Shown here piece by piece: positions 52,940-62,105 of a stretch of DNA of 64,000 bases; the stretch's first letter is position 1; each line of letters opens with the position of its first letter. A program made the translations under genes and the position numbers. The notes under the pieces were generated by a model, which was given only the letters and a program-made list of their open reading frames with translations, was not told where the DNA came from and did not search any database. The stretch lies in contig NZ_JAZDDH010000001.1 in the NCBI RefSeq assembly GCF_037081715.1, positions 1,798,001 through 1,862,000 of the forward strand, given 5' to 3'. Source of the DNA: Halalkalicoccus sp. CG83 (lineage in GTDB: Archaea; Halobacteriota; Halobacteria; Halobacteriales; Halalkalicoccaceae).

Positions 52940-53764
52940 ATGGAGTACGTCCGCGTGCAGGACGTGGAGATCCCCGCGCTCGGGCTCGGCACCTGGAACC
53001 TGACCGACGACCAGTGCGTTCGGACGGTCGGCCGGGCGCTCGAATTGGGGTATCGACACGTCGACACCGCCCAGGACTACGGCAACGAACGCGAGGTCGG
53101 CCGCGCGATCGCCACCGCCGACGTCCCGCGCGAGGAGTGTTTCGTGACGACGAAGCTCTGGCCGAGCAACTACCGCTACGATGACGCCGTCGAATCGACT
53201 CGAGAGAGCCTCGACCGGCTCGGCCTGGAATACGTCGACCTGCTGTTGATGCACTGGCCGAGCCTTCACGTTCCGACCGAGGAGACCCTGGGCGCGATGG
53301 CGGATCTCGTCGACGAAGGGCTGGTTCGACACGTCGGCGTGAGCAACTTCTCGCGCTCGCGCCTCGAGGAGGCTCGTGAGCTCTCACGTGTACCGATCCT
53401 CGCCGATCAGGTGCAGTACCACCCCTACCGCGACCGGAGCGATCTGCTCGAGTACTGCCGGCAGGAGGGGATCGTGCTCACGGCGTACAGCCCGCTCGTC
53501 CACGGCGGGCTGGTCGACGACGAGCGTCTCGCGGCGATCGGCGAGCGCTACGGAAAGACGGCCGCGCAGGTCGCGCTGCGCTGGCTCGTCCAGCAGGAAC
53601 CGGTCGCGGCGATCCCGAAGGCCTCCAGTCGAGAGCACCTCGCGGCGAACATCGCCGTTTTCGACTTCTCGCTCACCGACGAGGAGATGGCGGAGGTCGC
53701 CGACCCGTCGGCGCTGCGGACCGGTCTGGGCTGGATGCGCGGCCGTTTCGGTCGCCGAGTGTGA
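52940..53764 (+). CDS. Aldo/keto reductase
   Basis: This 274-residue TIM-barrel oxidoreductase has the catalytic tetrad: Asp and Tyr in DTAQDYGNE, Lys in TTKLWPSNY and His in LLLMHWPSL. The NADPH-binding part includes IPKASSREHL. It reduces aldehydes or ketones; family members act on 2,5-diketo-gluconate or methylglyoxal-type compounds. Its substrate is unknown. The following gene is DNA polymerase IV on the same strand, 88 bases away. Confidence 0.93.
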   Translation: MEYVRVQDVEIPALGLGTWNLTDDQCVRTVGRALELGYRHVDTAQDYGNEREVGRAIATADVPREECFVTTKLWPSNYRYDDAVESTRESLDRLGLEYVDLLLMHWPSLHVPTEETLGAMADLVDEGLVRHVGVSNFSRSRLEEARELSRVPILADQVQYHPYRDRSDLLEYCRQEGIVLTAYSPLVHGGLVDDERLAAIGERYGKTAAQVALRWLVQQEPVAAIPKASSREHLAANIAVFDFSLTDEEMAEVADPSALRTGLGWMRGRFGRRV

Positions 53765-53852
53765 TCGTGATTCGCCCGGCGTTCGGGCCGGTTCGGGGAC
53801 GATCGGCACCGGGTCCGCGAGGGTTAACACGACGGCACTCCCACCACCGTTC

Positions 53853-55100
53853 ATGACGGGCGGAGCGCGGTTACCGGGGATCGCCGAGGAGGCGAGCGAC
53901 CGGATCGTCGCCCACGCGGACATGGACTGCTTCTACGCCGCCTGCGAACGCCTGCGCGAACCCGCGCTCGAGGACGAGCCCCTCGTCGTGGGGATGGGCT
54001 ACGAGCCCGGGGAGGGCGTCGGCGCGGTCGCGACCGCGAGCTACGAGGCGCGCGCTCACGGCGTCGAGAGCGCACAGCCGATCTCGAAGGCCCTCGAACG
54101 CCTGCCGCGAAAGCGCGAGGCCGCGACCGATCCCGCCCTCGACGTCGAGGCCGCGGGGTTCTACCGACCCGTGGACATGTCGTTCTACGAGTCGGTGAGC
54201 GAGGAGGTACGCGCGATCCTCCACGAACACGCCGAGACGGTTCGGGAGGTGAGCATCGACGAGGCGTATCTCGACGTGACCGAGCGAACGGATTGGGAGG
54301 GTGTCGAGGCGTTCGCCTGGGCGCTGAAGGAACGCATCGAACGCGAGGTGGGCGTGACCGCGAGCATCGGCGTCGCGCCGAACATGAGCACGGCCAAGAT
54401 CGCGAGCGACGCCGAGAAGCCCGACGGGCTGGTGGTCGTGCGCCCCGACGCGGTCCGGGACTTTCTCGCGCCCGTCCCCGTCGAGGAGCTCCACGGCGTC
54501 GGCCCCGTCACCGCCCGCGAGCTCCGGAGCCGAGGGATCGAGGTCGCGGCGGATCTCGCGAACGGGGACCGCCGAGCGTTGGTCGAGGCGTTCGGCGAAC
54601 GCGGCGACGAGCTCTACCGACGGGCTCGCGGGGAGGACGAGAGACCGGTGACCCCGAAGGGACGTCCCAAGAGCCTCTCGCGGGAGTCGGCGTTCGCCGA
54701 TCCGACCGACGCCTTCGACGAGATCGAGACGCGGGTGCGGACGCTCGCGGAGGCGGTCGCCGGGCGCGCCCACAGGAAGGACGCGCTCTACCGGACCATC
54801 GGAATCAAGGTCGTCACGCCTCCCTTCGAGGTACACACCCGCGAGCGATCGCTTCCGGGCCCGATCGAGGAGCCCGACCTGGTCGAGGAGGTGGCGCTCG
54901 ACCTGCTCGCGGAGTTCGACGGCGAGCGCGTTCGAAAGGTGGGCGTGCGCGTCTCGAACCTCGAGTTCGCGAGCGTCCAGCAGTCGAGCCTCGATGGGTG
55001 GAGCGGGACGGACGACCGGGAAAGTCGCTCGAACGCGATCACGGACGTCGAGTCCGGAGACCGGCTTCGCGATCAGGCGTCGCTCACCGACTTCGAGTGA
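53853..55100 (+). CDS. dinB: DNA polymerase IV (Y family)
   Basis: This 415-residue polymerase copies damaged DNA. The palm has the metal ligands in HADMDCFYAACERL and SIDEAYLDVTE, followed by the thumb HhH motif VEELHGVGPVTARELRSRGI and the little-finger domain (SLSRESAFADPTDAF, HTRERSLPGP). It ends QASLTDFE, a PIP-box-like QxxLxxF that should bind PCNA. Family members begin close to this ATG (53853), and no family sequence precedes it. Confidence 0.95.
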   Translation: MTGGARLPGIAEEASDRIVAHADMDCFYAACERLREPALEDEPLVVGMGYEPGEGVGAVATASYEARAHGVESAQPISKALERLPRKREAATDPALDVEAAGFYRPVDMSFYESVSEEVRAILHEHAETVREVSIDEAYLDVTERTDWEGVEAFAWALKERIEREVGVTASIGVAPNMSTAKIASDAEKPDGLVVVRPDAVRDFLAPVPVEELHGVGPVTARELRSRGIEVAADLANGDRRALVEAFGERGDELYRRARGEDERPVTPKGRPKSLSRESAFADPTDAFDEIETRVRTLAEAVAGRAHRKDALYRTIGIKVVTPPFEVHTRERSLPGPIEEPDLVEEVALDLLAEFDGERVRKVGVRVSNLEFASVQQSSLDGWSGTDDRESRSNAITDVESGDRLRDQASLTDFE

Positions 55101-55454
55101 GACGTGTCCCTCGGTCCTCGTACGGCTGAAGAACGCGGCGATACGCCGTCGTTCGCTTCCGGAAACGAGAGGAGAGCGGCCGTCCGAGCGGTGAGAACTC
55201 TCGGACGGGACGCGGGCTAGACCGGATCGGGAGCGGTGCGATCCACGCGTCCGGGCGCCGTACGGTCGATGGGGGTTGGGCCGCGCTCCCGTACAGCGTG
55301 GTATGCCACGCCGTCATGGTGATTAACCGTTCTGCAGGCGATCGCAACCGCTTGAGACGACTAGGGGCAGGGCCGAACCGGACACGACCCCGTTCGACCG
55401 AGGAGGTCTCGAGTGCACGTGAGGTTTATCGGGGGAGCGGTCGTACCGTCGCTC
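55101..55454. other. Gap without a gene
   Basis: No tRNA, repeat or supported coding frame was found in these 354 bases. A minus-strand frame is open through most of it but is Arg/Pro-rich, with a composition typical of antisense high-GC sequence. The promoter of the next gene is probably near GAGGTTTATCGGG (55430 region), about 25 bases before its start. Confidence 0.4.
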
Positions 55455-55685
55455 ATGACCACAGTCGAGATCGAGTACTGCCACCCGTGTGGATTCCTCG
55501 ACCGCGCCGAGGCCGTCCAGCACGCGCTGCTCTCACAGTTCGGCGAGCGGATCGACGAGCTCACCCTCGTCACCGGCGACCACGGCATCTTCGAGGTGCG
55601 CGTCGACGGCGAGGTGGTCTTCGAGAAGTCCGAGGAGGAGTACGACGTCGACGGGATCACCCGGGCCGTCCGGGCACACGTCTAG
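55455..55685 (+). CDS. SelW/Rdx family protein
   Basis: This 76-residue protein has an N-terminal CxxC-type redox motif (VEIEYCHPCGFLDRAEAV, Cys9 and Cys12) and the thioredoxin-like continuation (VTGDHGIFEVRVDGEVVFEKSEE). It matches the Rdx/SelT-SelW-SelH family with Cys in place of selenocysteine. It may take part in thiol redox control. The start is the ATG of MTTVEIEY, supported by a TTTATCG element about 25-30 bases upstream. Confidence 0.9.
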   Translation: MTTVEIEYCHPCGFLDRAEAVQHALLSQFGERIDELTLVTGDHGIFEVRVDGEVVFEKSEEEYDVDGITRAVRAHV

Positions 55686-55771
55686 GAGAGCCCCCGGCCC
55701 GCTCACGTAGCGACGATGGCCGTCCGCGTTCGTATCGGCCGTCACTACCGTCACCGAACGGAAACCGTGGT

Positions 55772-56416
55772 CTACAGCGGCTCGACCAGGTCCTCGAGCG
55801 CCGCCCGCGGGTCGTCGGCCTTCGCGACGCCGCTCGCGAGCAGCACGCCCTCGGCGCCGAGGTCCGCGGCGGCGGTCAGGTCCTCGCCGGTGCTGATTCC
55901 GGCGCCACAGAGCACCTCGACGCCCTCGTCGACCGCCTCGGCGGCCGCAACCGCGTCGCTGACGACGTCGGGGTCGGCCTGGCTCACTGGCGTGCCGGTG
56001 CCGATGAGTTCGGGCGGCTCGACCGCGACCGCGTCGGGACCGAGCGCGGCGACCGCGCCCACCTGGTCGGGATTGTTCGCGCAGACGACCGTCTCGAGAC
56101 CGACGCGCTCCGCCGCCTCGAGTCCGCTGTCGATGTCCGCGAGCTTCAGACGCTTCTCCGAGTGGTTGATCATGGTGCCGGCCGCGCCGGCCGCCGCGAG
56201 CGACTCGGCGAGCGCGCTGCCGGTGTGGCTGCCGTGTTCGACGCCGTCGACGTGCTGAGCCCACGTCTCCACGCCCGTCTCGGCGACCGCTGACAGCCGG
56301 GCGGTCTGGGGGGCGACGGCGATCCGTACTCCGGAGTCGTCCGCCACGTCGCCCGCAGCCTCGGCGATCTCGACCGGGTCACACGGGTACGCCTTGCAGT
56401 TTACGAGAACGAACAT
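55772..56416 (-). CDS. tpiA: Triosephosphate isomerase (archaeal type)
   Basis: This 214-residue enzyme interconverts dihydroxyacetone phosphate and glyceraldehyde 3-phosphate. The N-terminal [10 protein letters not shown] supplies the Asn and Lys catalytic residues (Asn6, Lys8), MINHSEKRL the histidine, and [12 protein letters not shown] the catalytic Glu; the phosphate loop appears as LCGAGIS. It is shorter than bacterial TIM (about 250 residues), as usual for archaea. It is downstream of mbf1 on the same strand, 48 bases apart. Confidence 0.96.
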   Translation of the reverse strand: MFVLVNCKAYPCDPVEIAEAAGDVADDSGVRIAVAPQTARLSAVAETGVETWAQHVDGVEHGSHTGSALAESLAAAGAAGTMINHSEKRLKLADIDSGLEAAERVGLETVVCANNPDQVGAVAALGPDAVAVEPPELIGTGTPVSQADPDVVSDAVAAAEAVDEGVEVLCGAGISTGEDLTAAADLGAEGVLLASGVAKADDPRAALEDLVEPL

Positions 56417-56464
56417 ACCTCGGAACGCGGCTCCCGGATAGAAATACCTTCTCGATCGTTCCGC

Positions 56465-57001
56465 TCAGGAGTCCTTGCGGGTGACGACGTCGCCGAGCGT
56501 GTAGCTGCCCGTCGAGGAGCCTCCCTCCCACTCGGCGTCCTCGGCGTCGACGCCCTCCGAGAGGGTGATCCCGAGCTTTCGCTCGAGCTTCTTCTGGACG
56601 GCGTCGCTCGGCAGCGTGTCACCGCGCTCGAGCTTGCGGATGAGGCTCGCCTTCTCGTTGAGGTCGTTCGCGAGCTCCTCCTGGCTCTGTCCGGCCGACT
56701 CGCGGGCGTTGCGGATGCGCTGGTCGTAGTCCTGCGCGATCTCCTCCATCTCGTCGAACATGTCCTTGCGCCGGTGTCGCCCGCCGCCGCCGGATCCGGA
56801 CGAGGCCGAGGACGACCCGTCGGAGGAACCCGAGCCCGACGAGGAACTCGTCGAGTACTTCGTCGAGCCCCCCGAGGACTCCTGGGTCCTGACCTCGGTG
56901 CCGAACTCGGAACAGGAGTCGCAGACGTCGAGTTCAGCGCCCTCGATCTTGACGGTCTTCGGTGTGGAGGTCTCCGTGCCACACATCTCACACTGAACCA
57001 T
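56465..57001 (-). CDS. Multiprotein bridging factor MBF1 family regulator
   Basis: This 178-residue protein has an N-terminal zinc ribbon (QCEMCGTE and CDSCSEFG), a Ser/Gly-rich linker (about 42-75) and a helix-turn-helix XRE domain (ESAGQSQEELANDLNEKASLIRKLERGDTLPSDAVQKKLERKLGI). This is the archaeal MBF1 arrangement, a transcription co-factor. The linker is longer than usual. It precedes tpiA on the minus strand. Confidence 0.93.
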   Translation of the reverse strand: MVQCEMCGTETSTPKTVKIEGAELDVCDSCSEFGTEVRTQESSGGSTKYSTSSSSGSGSSDGSSSASSGSGGGGRHRRKDMFDEMEEIAQDYDQRIRNARESAGQSQEELANDLNEKASLIRKLERGDTLPSDAVQKKLERKLGITLSEGVDAEDAEWEGGSSTGSYTLGDVVTRKDS

Positions 57002-57043
57002 ATCCCCCGTTGCGGACGACGGTGCTTAAATGGTGCGACAGGC

Positions 57044-57652
57044 TCACCCAAGGGCGCCCATCGCCCCGTAGAACCGCTGGAGGGCGGTGAAGTGACCCAC
57101 GACGGCGAAGAACACGAGCAGCCACCCCACGAGCGTCAGCCCGACGATCGGGAGCGGGATCATCGCGGTGATCGCGGCGACGACGCCCACCAGGACCAGG
57201 CGATCCGCCCGACCGAGCAGCCCGCCGTAGACCCGATCGAGCCCCACCGCCTGGGCCTGCGTCCCCAGATACGACGTCATCAGCACGCCCGTGACGGCGA
57301 CGAAGCCGAGCGCGTACGCGTCGATGCCGGCGGCCAGTCCGCCGATGATGATGATGTCAGCGTACCGGTCGAGGACGTGATCGAGCAGGTCGCCCCCCGT
57401 CGAGGCGATCTGCTGTCTGCGCGCGAGCGCGCCATCGAGCAGGTCGAGCCAGCCGCTCGCGAGCACGAGCAGCGCCCCGCCGAGGTACCACAGCGCCGTC
57501 TCGCCCGCGAGGTAGAACGCGCCGGCCGCACAGACGGCGATGGCGAACGCGATCACGCTGATCGCGTTGGGAGTCAGGCCGATTCGGTCGGCCACATCGA
57601 CGAACGGCGCGAGCATTCGGTTCGCGAGCGGGCGGAACTGATCGAGCGTCAT
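57044..57652 (-). CDS. CDP-alcohol phosphatidyltransferase family protein
   Basis: This 202-residue membrane protein has the class motif D-x2-D-G-x2-A-R-x8-G-x3-D-x3-D (WLDLLDGALARRQ, then TGGDLLDHVLDRYAD) and about six spans. It should transfer a phosphoalcohol from CDP-archaeol or CDP-alcohol to an acceptor in archaeal lipid synthesis; the acceptor is uncertain. Its start overlaps the stop of the adenylate kinase gene (ATGA). Confidence 0.93.
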   Translation of the reverse strand: MTLDQFRPLANRMLAPFVDVADRIGLTPNAISVIAFAIAVCAAGAFYLAGETALWYLGGALLVLASGWLDLLDGALARRQQIASTGGDLLDHVLDRYADIIIIGGLAAGIDAYALGFVAVTGVLMTSYLGTQAQAVGLDRVYGGLLGRADRLVLVGVVAAITAMIPLPIVGLTLVGWLLVFFAVVGHFTALQRFYGAMGALG

Positions 57653-58149
57653 CGGTCGAGAAAGTCCACCTCCCCGGCGCTGGGATCGCGCTCGCCCGCG
57701 ATGGCCCGCTCGATCTCGCGGGCGACGCCCTCGGGCGTCCGGTCGGTCGTGTCGATCTCGTAGACCCGCTCGCGGCCGTGTTCGGAGACGGCCTCCGAGA
57801 GGATCAGGTCGAGCGCCTCGCTCTCGGCGTTCTCGCTCGCCTTCGCCTCGCTCTCGCCGCGCTCTCGCAGCCGCCGTTCGAGTTCGTTCGGATGACAGCG
57901 GAGGACGACCACGCGATCCGCGGGGAATCGGTGGGCGAGGTGTGACTCGACGATCCCCTCGCGGTCGCCGAGCCACGCCTCGATCGCGTCGAGATCGACG
58001 ACGAGGCTGTCGCGTTCCTCGTCGCGCTCGGTATAGAGCCCCTCGCGCTCGATGGCCTCGTTGAGATGCGTGATCTCGAAGTCGCCCTCGAGACGTGCCG
58101 TCGCGGCGGTCTTTCCGGTTCCCGGAGTACCGGTGACGGCGACCCTCAT
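57649..58149 (-). CDS. AK6/Fap7-type adenylate kinase
   Basis: This 166-residue protein has a Walker A GTPGTGKT close to the N-terminus (residues 7-14), LNEAIEREGLYTERDEERDSLVVDLDAIEAWL, a DxxHLAHRFPADRVVVLRCHP block and the conserved RTPEGVAREIERAI end. It matches archaeal adenylate kinase-like AK6 (Fap7), a factor in small ribosomal subunit maturation. It lies between hisC and the CDP-alcohol gene with ATGA overlaps on both sides. Confidence 0.93.
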   Translation of the reverse strand: MRVAVTGTPGTGKTAATARLEGDFEITHLNEAIEREGLYTERDEERDSLVVDLDAIEAWLGDREGIVESHLAHRFPADRVVVLRCHPNELERRLRERGESEAKASENAESEALDLILSEAVSEHGRERVYEIDTTDRTPEGVAREIERAIAGERDPSAGEVDFLDR

Positions 58150-59228
58150 CCGGCGGCCTCCCGCAGGATCTCGTTGCACTCGGCGACCGCCCGGCGGGTC
58201 TCCTCGTCGGTGCCACAGGTGATACGGATGCAGTCGGGGAGGCCGAAGCTCGTACAGTCGCGGACGATCACCCCGCGTCGCTGGAGTTCGTCGGCGACCG
58301 CCGTCGCGTCGCCGACCTCCGCGAGCACGAAGTTCCCCTCACTCTCCCAGGTCGGCGCGTCGAGTCGTTCGTAGACGTACTCGCGGGCCTCCCGGGCGGT
58401 CTCGACCGACTCGCGGACGTGGTCGTCGTCGTCGAGCGCGGCCAGCCCCGCCCGACAGGCGATCTCGCTCGCGGCGAACGGGGTGTTCACCCGGGCGTAG
58501 GCGTCGGCCCACGCCTCGGGAACGAGCGCGTAGCCCAGTCGAAGCCCCGCGAGCCCGTAGGCCTTCGAGAAGGTTCGGAGGACGGCGACGTCGTCGCGGC
58601 CCTCGACCAACTCCACTGCGCTCGGACGGTCCGCGAACTCGCCGTAGGCCTCGTCGACGACGACGAGCGTCTCCTCGGCCGTTCGATCGGCGAGCGCCTC
58701 AACGTCGCCGAGCTCGATCGTCGACCCCGTCGGGTTGTGCGGGCTGGTGAGGTAGACCAGCCGCTCGCCGTCGTAGTGCTCGAGAACGCCCTCGGCGGTC
58801 TGGGCGAACGACTCGTCCTTCGAGATCCGATAGGTGCTCACCTCGCCGTGGTGGTAGCGTGCGCTCATCCCGTAGTAGGCGAATCCGGGCTCGGGCACCA
58901 GCACCCGGTCGCCCGGCTCGAGGGTCGCCCGCGAGAGGTAGTCGAGCGCGCCGTCGCCGCCGTTCGCGAGCCAGACCTGCTCCGGGGTGACCTTCCACCG
59001 CTCGGCGAGCGCGGCGATGAGATCCGCGTGCGAGGCCTTCGGATACGTGTTGACGCGCCCGGCGTGCTCGCGGATCGCCTCGACGGCCGCGGGACTCGGC
59101 CCCAGCGGGTTCTCGTTGGAGGCGAGCTTCACGAGCGAGTCTGGGTCGAGCCCCAGCTCACGGGCGACCTCCTCGATCCCCCGCCCGGCCTCGTAGGCGG
59201 CGTGCGAGGAGAGATCGCGTGGCTGCAT
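58146..59228 (-). CDS. hisC: Histidinol-phosphate aminotransferase
   Basis: This 360-residue PLP enzyme of fold type I converts imidazole acetol phosphate to histidinol phosphate. Characteristic blocks are LVKLASNENPLGPSPAAVEAI, LTSPHNPTGS, VDEAYGEFAD and TFSKAYGLAGLRLGYAL, with the PLP Lys in TFSKAYG. The start (MQPRDLSSHAAYEAG) fits the family. It is the first gene of a three-gene operon with AK6 and the CDP-alcohol gene, all joined by ATGA overlaps. No other his genes are nearby. Confidence 0.94.
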   Translation of the reverse strand: MQPRDLSSHAAYEAGRGIEEVARELGLDPDSLVKLASNENPLGPSPAAVEAIREHAGRVNTYPKASHADLIAALAERWKVTPEQVWLANGGDGALDYLSRATLEPGDRVLVPEPGFAYYGMSARYHHGEVSTYRISKDESFAQTAEGVLEHYDGERLVYLTSPHNPTGSTIELGDVEALADRTAEETLVVVDEAYGEFADRPSAVELVEGRDDVAVLRTFSKAYGLAGLRLGYALVPEAWADAYARVNTPFAASEIACRAGLAALDDDDHVRESVETAREAREYVYERLDAPTWESEGNFVLAEVGDATAVADELQRRGVIVRDCTSFGLPDCIRITCGTDEETRRAVAECNEILREAAG

Positions 59229-59302
59229 GGTCGCGTGGAGTGGACGGGATGTATTAAGCGTGATCACACGCGTCTCGATCGAGGGATCGCTACCGGCGTC
59301 GG

Positions 59303-60031
59303 TCAGGGCCGGCGCACGTCGTGTTCGAGCGTTCCGACGCCCTCGATCTCGACCTCCACCGTGCTTCCGTCGTCGACGGGGCCGACGCCCTCCGGCGTTC
59401 CGGTGGCGATCACGTCGCCGGGCTCGAGGGTCATGTAGCGGGTGATCTCCGCGACCAGCTCGGGGATCGAGAAGATGAGGTGCTCGAGCGAGGAGTCCTG
59501 GCGCGTCTCGCCGTCCACCCGCAATCGGATGCGGGCGTCGTCGGGCACCTCGTCGGGCGTCGCCAGGACGGGCCCCATCGGCGCGGCGTTGTCGAACGCC
59601 TTCCCGCGGATCCAGTTCTGCTCCTCGTCCTGATCGTCGCGGTTCGAGAGGTCGTCGAAGCAGGTGTAGCCCGCGATGACCGCCTCGGCGTCGTCCTCGC
59701 TCACGTTCCGACACTGCTCGCCGATCACGACGCCGAGTTCTGCCTCGTGTTCGACGTACCGATCGGCGGGGAGCGTCACGGTGTCGCCGTGGCCCGCGAC
59801 GGCGTTCGGCGGTTTCAGAAAGAGGAGGGGTCGGTCGGGCAGCTCCTCGTCGCGCTCCTCGGCGTGGGCGGCGTAGTTGCGCCCGATACAGACGATCTTG
59901 GTCGGCTCTGACGGCGCGAGCACGTCGACCTCCTCGGGGTCGTAGCGCCGGTCGGCGAACGTGATCGCGCCGTCCATCCACTCGCCCCGTCGGACGGAGC
60001 CGGCGGGGTCGCGAAAGCGAACGCGGTGCAT
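59303..60031 (-). CDS. Fumarylacetoacetate hydrolase family protein
   Basis: This 242-residue protein has the FAH domain signature: KIVCIGRNYAAHAEE, PLLFLKPPNAV, YVEHEAELGVVIG with metal-binding Glu residues, the CFDDLSNRD block, and GDVIATGTPEGVGPV. Members hydrolyse or decarboxylate beta-keto acid-like compounds, often acylpyruvates or oxaloacetate. The substrate is not predictable. It lies 74 bases upstream of hisC on the same strand. Confidence 0.92.
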   Translation of the reverse strand: MHRVRFRDPAGSVRRGEWMDGAITFADRRYDPEEVDVLAPSEPTKIVCIGRNYAAHAEERDEELPDRPLLFLKPPNAVAGHGDTVTLPADRYVEHEAELGVVIGEQCRNVSEDDAEAVIAGYTCFDDLSNRDDQDEEQNWIRGKAFDNAAPMGPVLATPDEVPDDARIRLRVDGETRQDSSLEHLIFSIPELVAEITRYMTLEPGDVIATGTPEGVGPVDDGSTVEVEIEGVGTLEHDVRRP

Positions 60032-60135
60032 ACCGGCCTCTCCGAGCGAGGGGCCAAAAGCGTTGAGTCCGCGGCAGTCGTCTCGAACGCGTCGGCATGT
60101 TTTATGGCGCAGTCGAGTCACGGTCTAGCCGCATT

Positions 60136-60861
60136 ATGGAACTCACCTGGCACGGCCACTCGACGTGGCACGTCACCGTCGGCGACACCGACCTGTTGAT
60201 CGACCCGTTCTTCGACAACCCGAAGACCGACCTGGATCCGAGCGACGTCGAGACGCCCGACTACGTGCTACTCACCCACGGCCACGCCGACCACATCGGT
60301 CACGCCGGCGAGTTCTCCGACGCGACCGTGGTCGCGGTGCCCGAGCTCGCTGCCTACGCACAGGAGGAGCTCGGCTTCGAGGACGCCGTCGGCGGCATGG
60401 GGATGAACCTCGGCGGCACCGTCGAGTGTAGCGACGCCTACGTAACGATGCACCGTGCCGACCACACCAACGGCATCGAGACCGACTACGAGTACTCCGC
60501 GGGGATGCCCGCGGGCTTCGTCGTCGGCGACGCTGCCCCCTCCCAGTCAGATGGGGACGCCACCAGCTTCTATCACGCCGGCGACACCGGGTTGATGACC
60601 GAGATGCGCGAGGTGATCGGCGCCTATCTCGAACCGGACGCCGCGGCGCTGCCGGTCGGTGATCACTTCACCATGGGTCCGTGGCAGGCCGCGATCGCCG
60701 TCGACTGGCTCGACGTCGATCACGCGTTCCCGATGCACTACGACACGTTCCCGCCGATCGAGATCGACACCGAGGAGTTCGTAAGCGAGGTCGAGGACAC
60801 CGGCAGCGACGCCGAGGTCCACGTCCTTGAGGGCGACGAGAGCTTCACGCTCGGCGACTAG
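60136..60861 (+). CDS. Metallo-beta-lactamase fold hydrolase (UPF0173)
   Basis: This 241-residue protein has [26 protein letters not shown] and the metal-binding [10 protein letters not shown], followed by [10 protein letters not shown] and [15 protein letters not shown]. It belongs to the UPF0173 group of metal-dependent hydrolases, with unknown substrate. It has no signal and should be cytoplasmic. It is followed by a pair of OsmC genes, about 140 bases away. Confidence 0.95.
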   Translation: MELTWHGHSTWHVTVGDTDLLIDPFFDNPKTDLDPSDVETPDYVLLTHGHADHIGHAGEFSDATVVAVPELAAYAQEELGFEDAVGGMGMNLGGTVECSDAYVTMHRADHTNGIETDYEYSAGMPAGFVVGDAAPSQSDGDATSFYHAGDTGLMTEMREVIGAYLEPDAAALPVGDHFTMGPWQAAIAVDWLDVDHAFPMHYDTFPPIEIDTEEFVSEVEDTGSDAEVHVLEGDESFTLGD

Positions 60862-60999
60862 TCCCGAACGGGACCCGGAATCGGAGCATCGCGATCCGCC
60901 CGCCGGGAGGGTTCCTGATAGTCGCTCACACGGCAATACCCGGCCCCTTCGGCTGCTAACACCACCTTTACCACGCTCGCGGCCGACCGTTCGAACGCA

Positions 61000-61398
61000 A
61001 TGACCGACATCACCACCACCACCGTCAGCGAGGAAGGCTTCGCCAGCAGCAGCCAGATCGGTGACTTCGAGCTCACCATCGACGCCACCAACGAGGATGG
61101 CCCCGACCCGAACCAGGTACTCGTCGCGAACTACGCCTCCTGTTTCCTGCCCGCGTTCCGCGTCGCCGCGGACCAGCAGGGCTACGAGGACCTCGGCCAG
61201 GTCGAGATCGAGTCCGAGGCCACGCTCGACGACGACGACGACGTCGAGTCGATCAGCTTCACGATCTACGTCGAGGAGGAGATCGACGACGGCGACGTCG
61301 ACGAGATCGTCGACCAGGCCGAGGAGGTCTGTCACGTCCACTCGGCGCTCGAGTCCGGCCTCCACGCCGACGTCACCGTCGAGAGCGGCGCGTTCTAA
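61000..61398 (+). CDS. OsmC family protein (first paralogue)
   Basis: This 132-residue protein has the OsmC layout with the two conserved cysteines: one in VANYASCFLPAFRV (about residue 48) and one in AEEVCHVHSALESGLHADV near the end. Members reduce organic hydroperoxides through these cysteines. The N-terminus is acidic/Ser-rich. A TATA-like CCTTTACC (60965-60972) lies about 30 bases upstream. Confidence 0.92.
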   Translation: MTDITTTTVSEEGFASSSQIGDFELTIDATNEDGPDPNQVLVANYASCFLPAFRVAADQQGYEDLGQVEIESEATLDDDDDVESISFTIYVEEEIDDGDVDEIVDQAEEVCHVHSALESGLHADVTVESGAF

Positions 61399-61631
61399 CG
61401 GTCTTCGACGCCGATTTTCCCGTTTTCGACGTAGATACCGGTCGATCACCGTCGCCGATGGTGATCGTATGAGCGGTGTCGCATCGGGCCCTGCGTTCTG
61501 CTTCACACGGAGCTCCCGCTACTGAGACGAGAGTCCGGCGTCTCGTGGAGATCGAGACGAGCGTGACCAGGAGAGACGATAGGCGTTCGTGAAAAACACT
61601 TACAGCCCGTGCATCCGTCTACTGATACGCA

Positions 61632-62027
61632 ATGGCAAAAGAAGTAGTCACCACCAGTGAGGAGGGGTCTAGCTCCGTCAGCTCGGTTCGCGATTTCGAA
61701 CTCGAGATCGACGCCGGCGGGGAGGAGACGCCCGACACCGTCGAGACGCTGCTCGCGGACTACGCCGCGTGTTACGTGCCTGCGCTCCGCGTCGGCGGCC
61801 GGCAGCGCGGCGCCGACGACCTCGGCACGATCGAGAACACCGTCACCGGTGAGGTGAACGACGACGGGAAGCTCACGTCCGTCGAGTTCGACGTCGAGGT
61901 CGAAGCCGACGTCGACGACGAGACCGCTCAACAGGTAGTCGAGCGGGCCAACGAACTCTGTAAGGTCCACGACGCGCTGAAGGAGAGCCTCCACGCCGAC
62001 GTCACTCTCGAGGGCGGCGCGGTCTAA
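61632..62027 (+). CDS. OsmC family protein (second paralogue)
   Basis: This 131-residue protein is a relative of the previous gene: LLADYAACYVPALRVGGRQRGADDLG and ANELCKVHDALKESLHADVTLEGGAV. Both redox cysteines are kept. The moderate divergence argues for an old tandem duplication. The gap between the two (61399-61631) contains a TATA-like CACTTACAG element (about 61598-61606), so the second gene probably has its own promoter. Confidence 0.92.
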   Translation: MAKEVVTTSEEGSSSVSSVRDFELEIDAGGEETPDTVETLLADYAACYVPALRVGGRQRGADDLGTIENTVTGEVNDDGKLTSVEFDVEVEADVDDETAQQVVERANELCKVHDALKESLHADVTLEGGAV

Positions 62028-62105
62028 CTCCCGACGGCGCCGACCCCCTCGACTAGTCGTACTCTCTCGTAGACGTCTCTCGGTCGTTCGCTTCGCTACG
62101 AGCCG

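Noticed and set aside
55084-55347. A minus-strand 87-codon frame in the gap before the SelW-like gene
   Set aside because: It is Arg/Pro/Ser-rich with no family-like sequence and it overlaps the dinB end.
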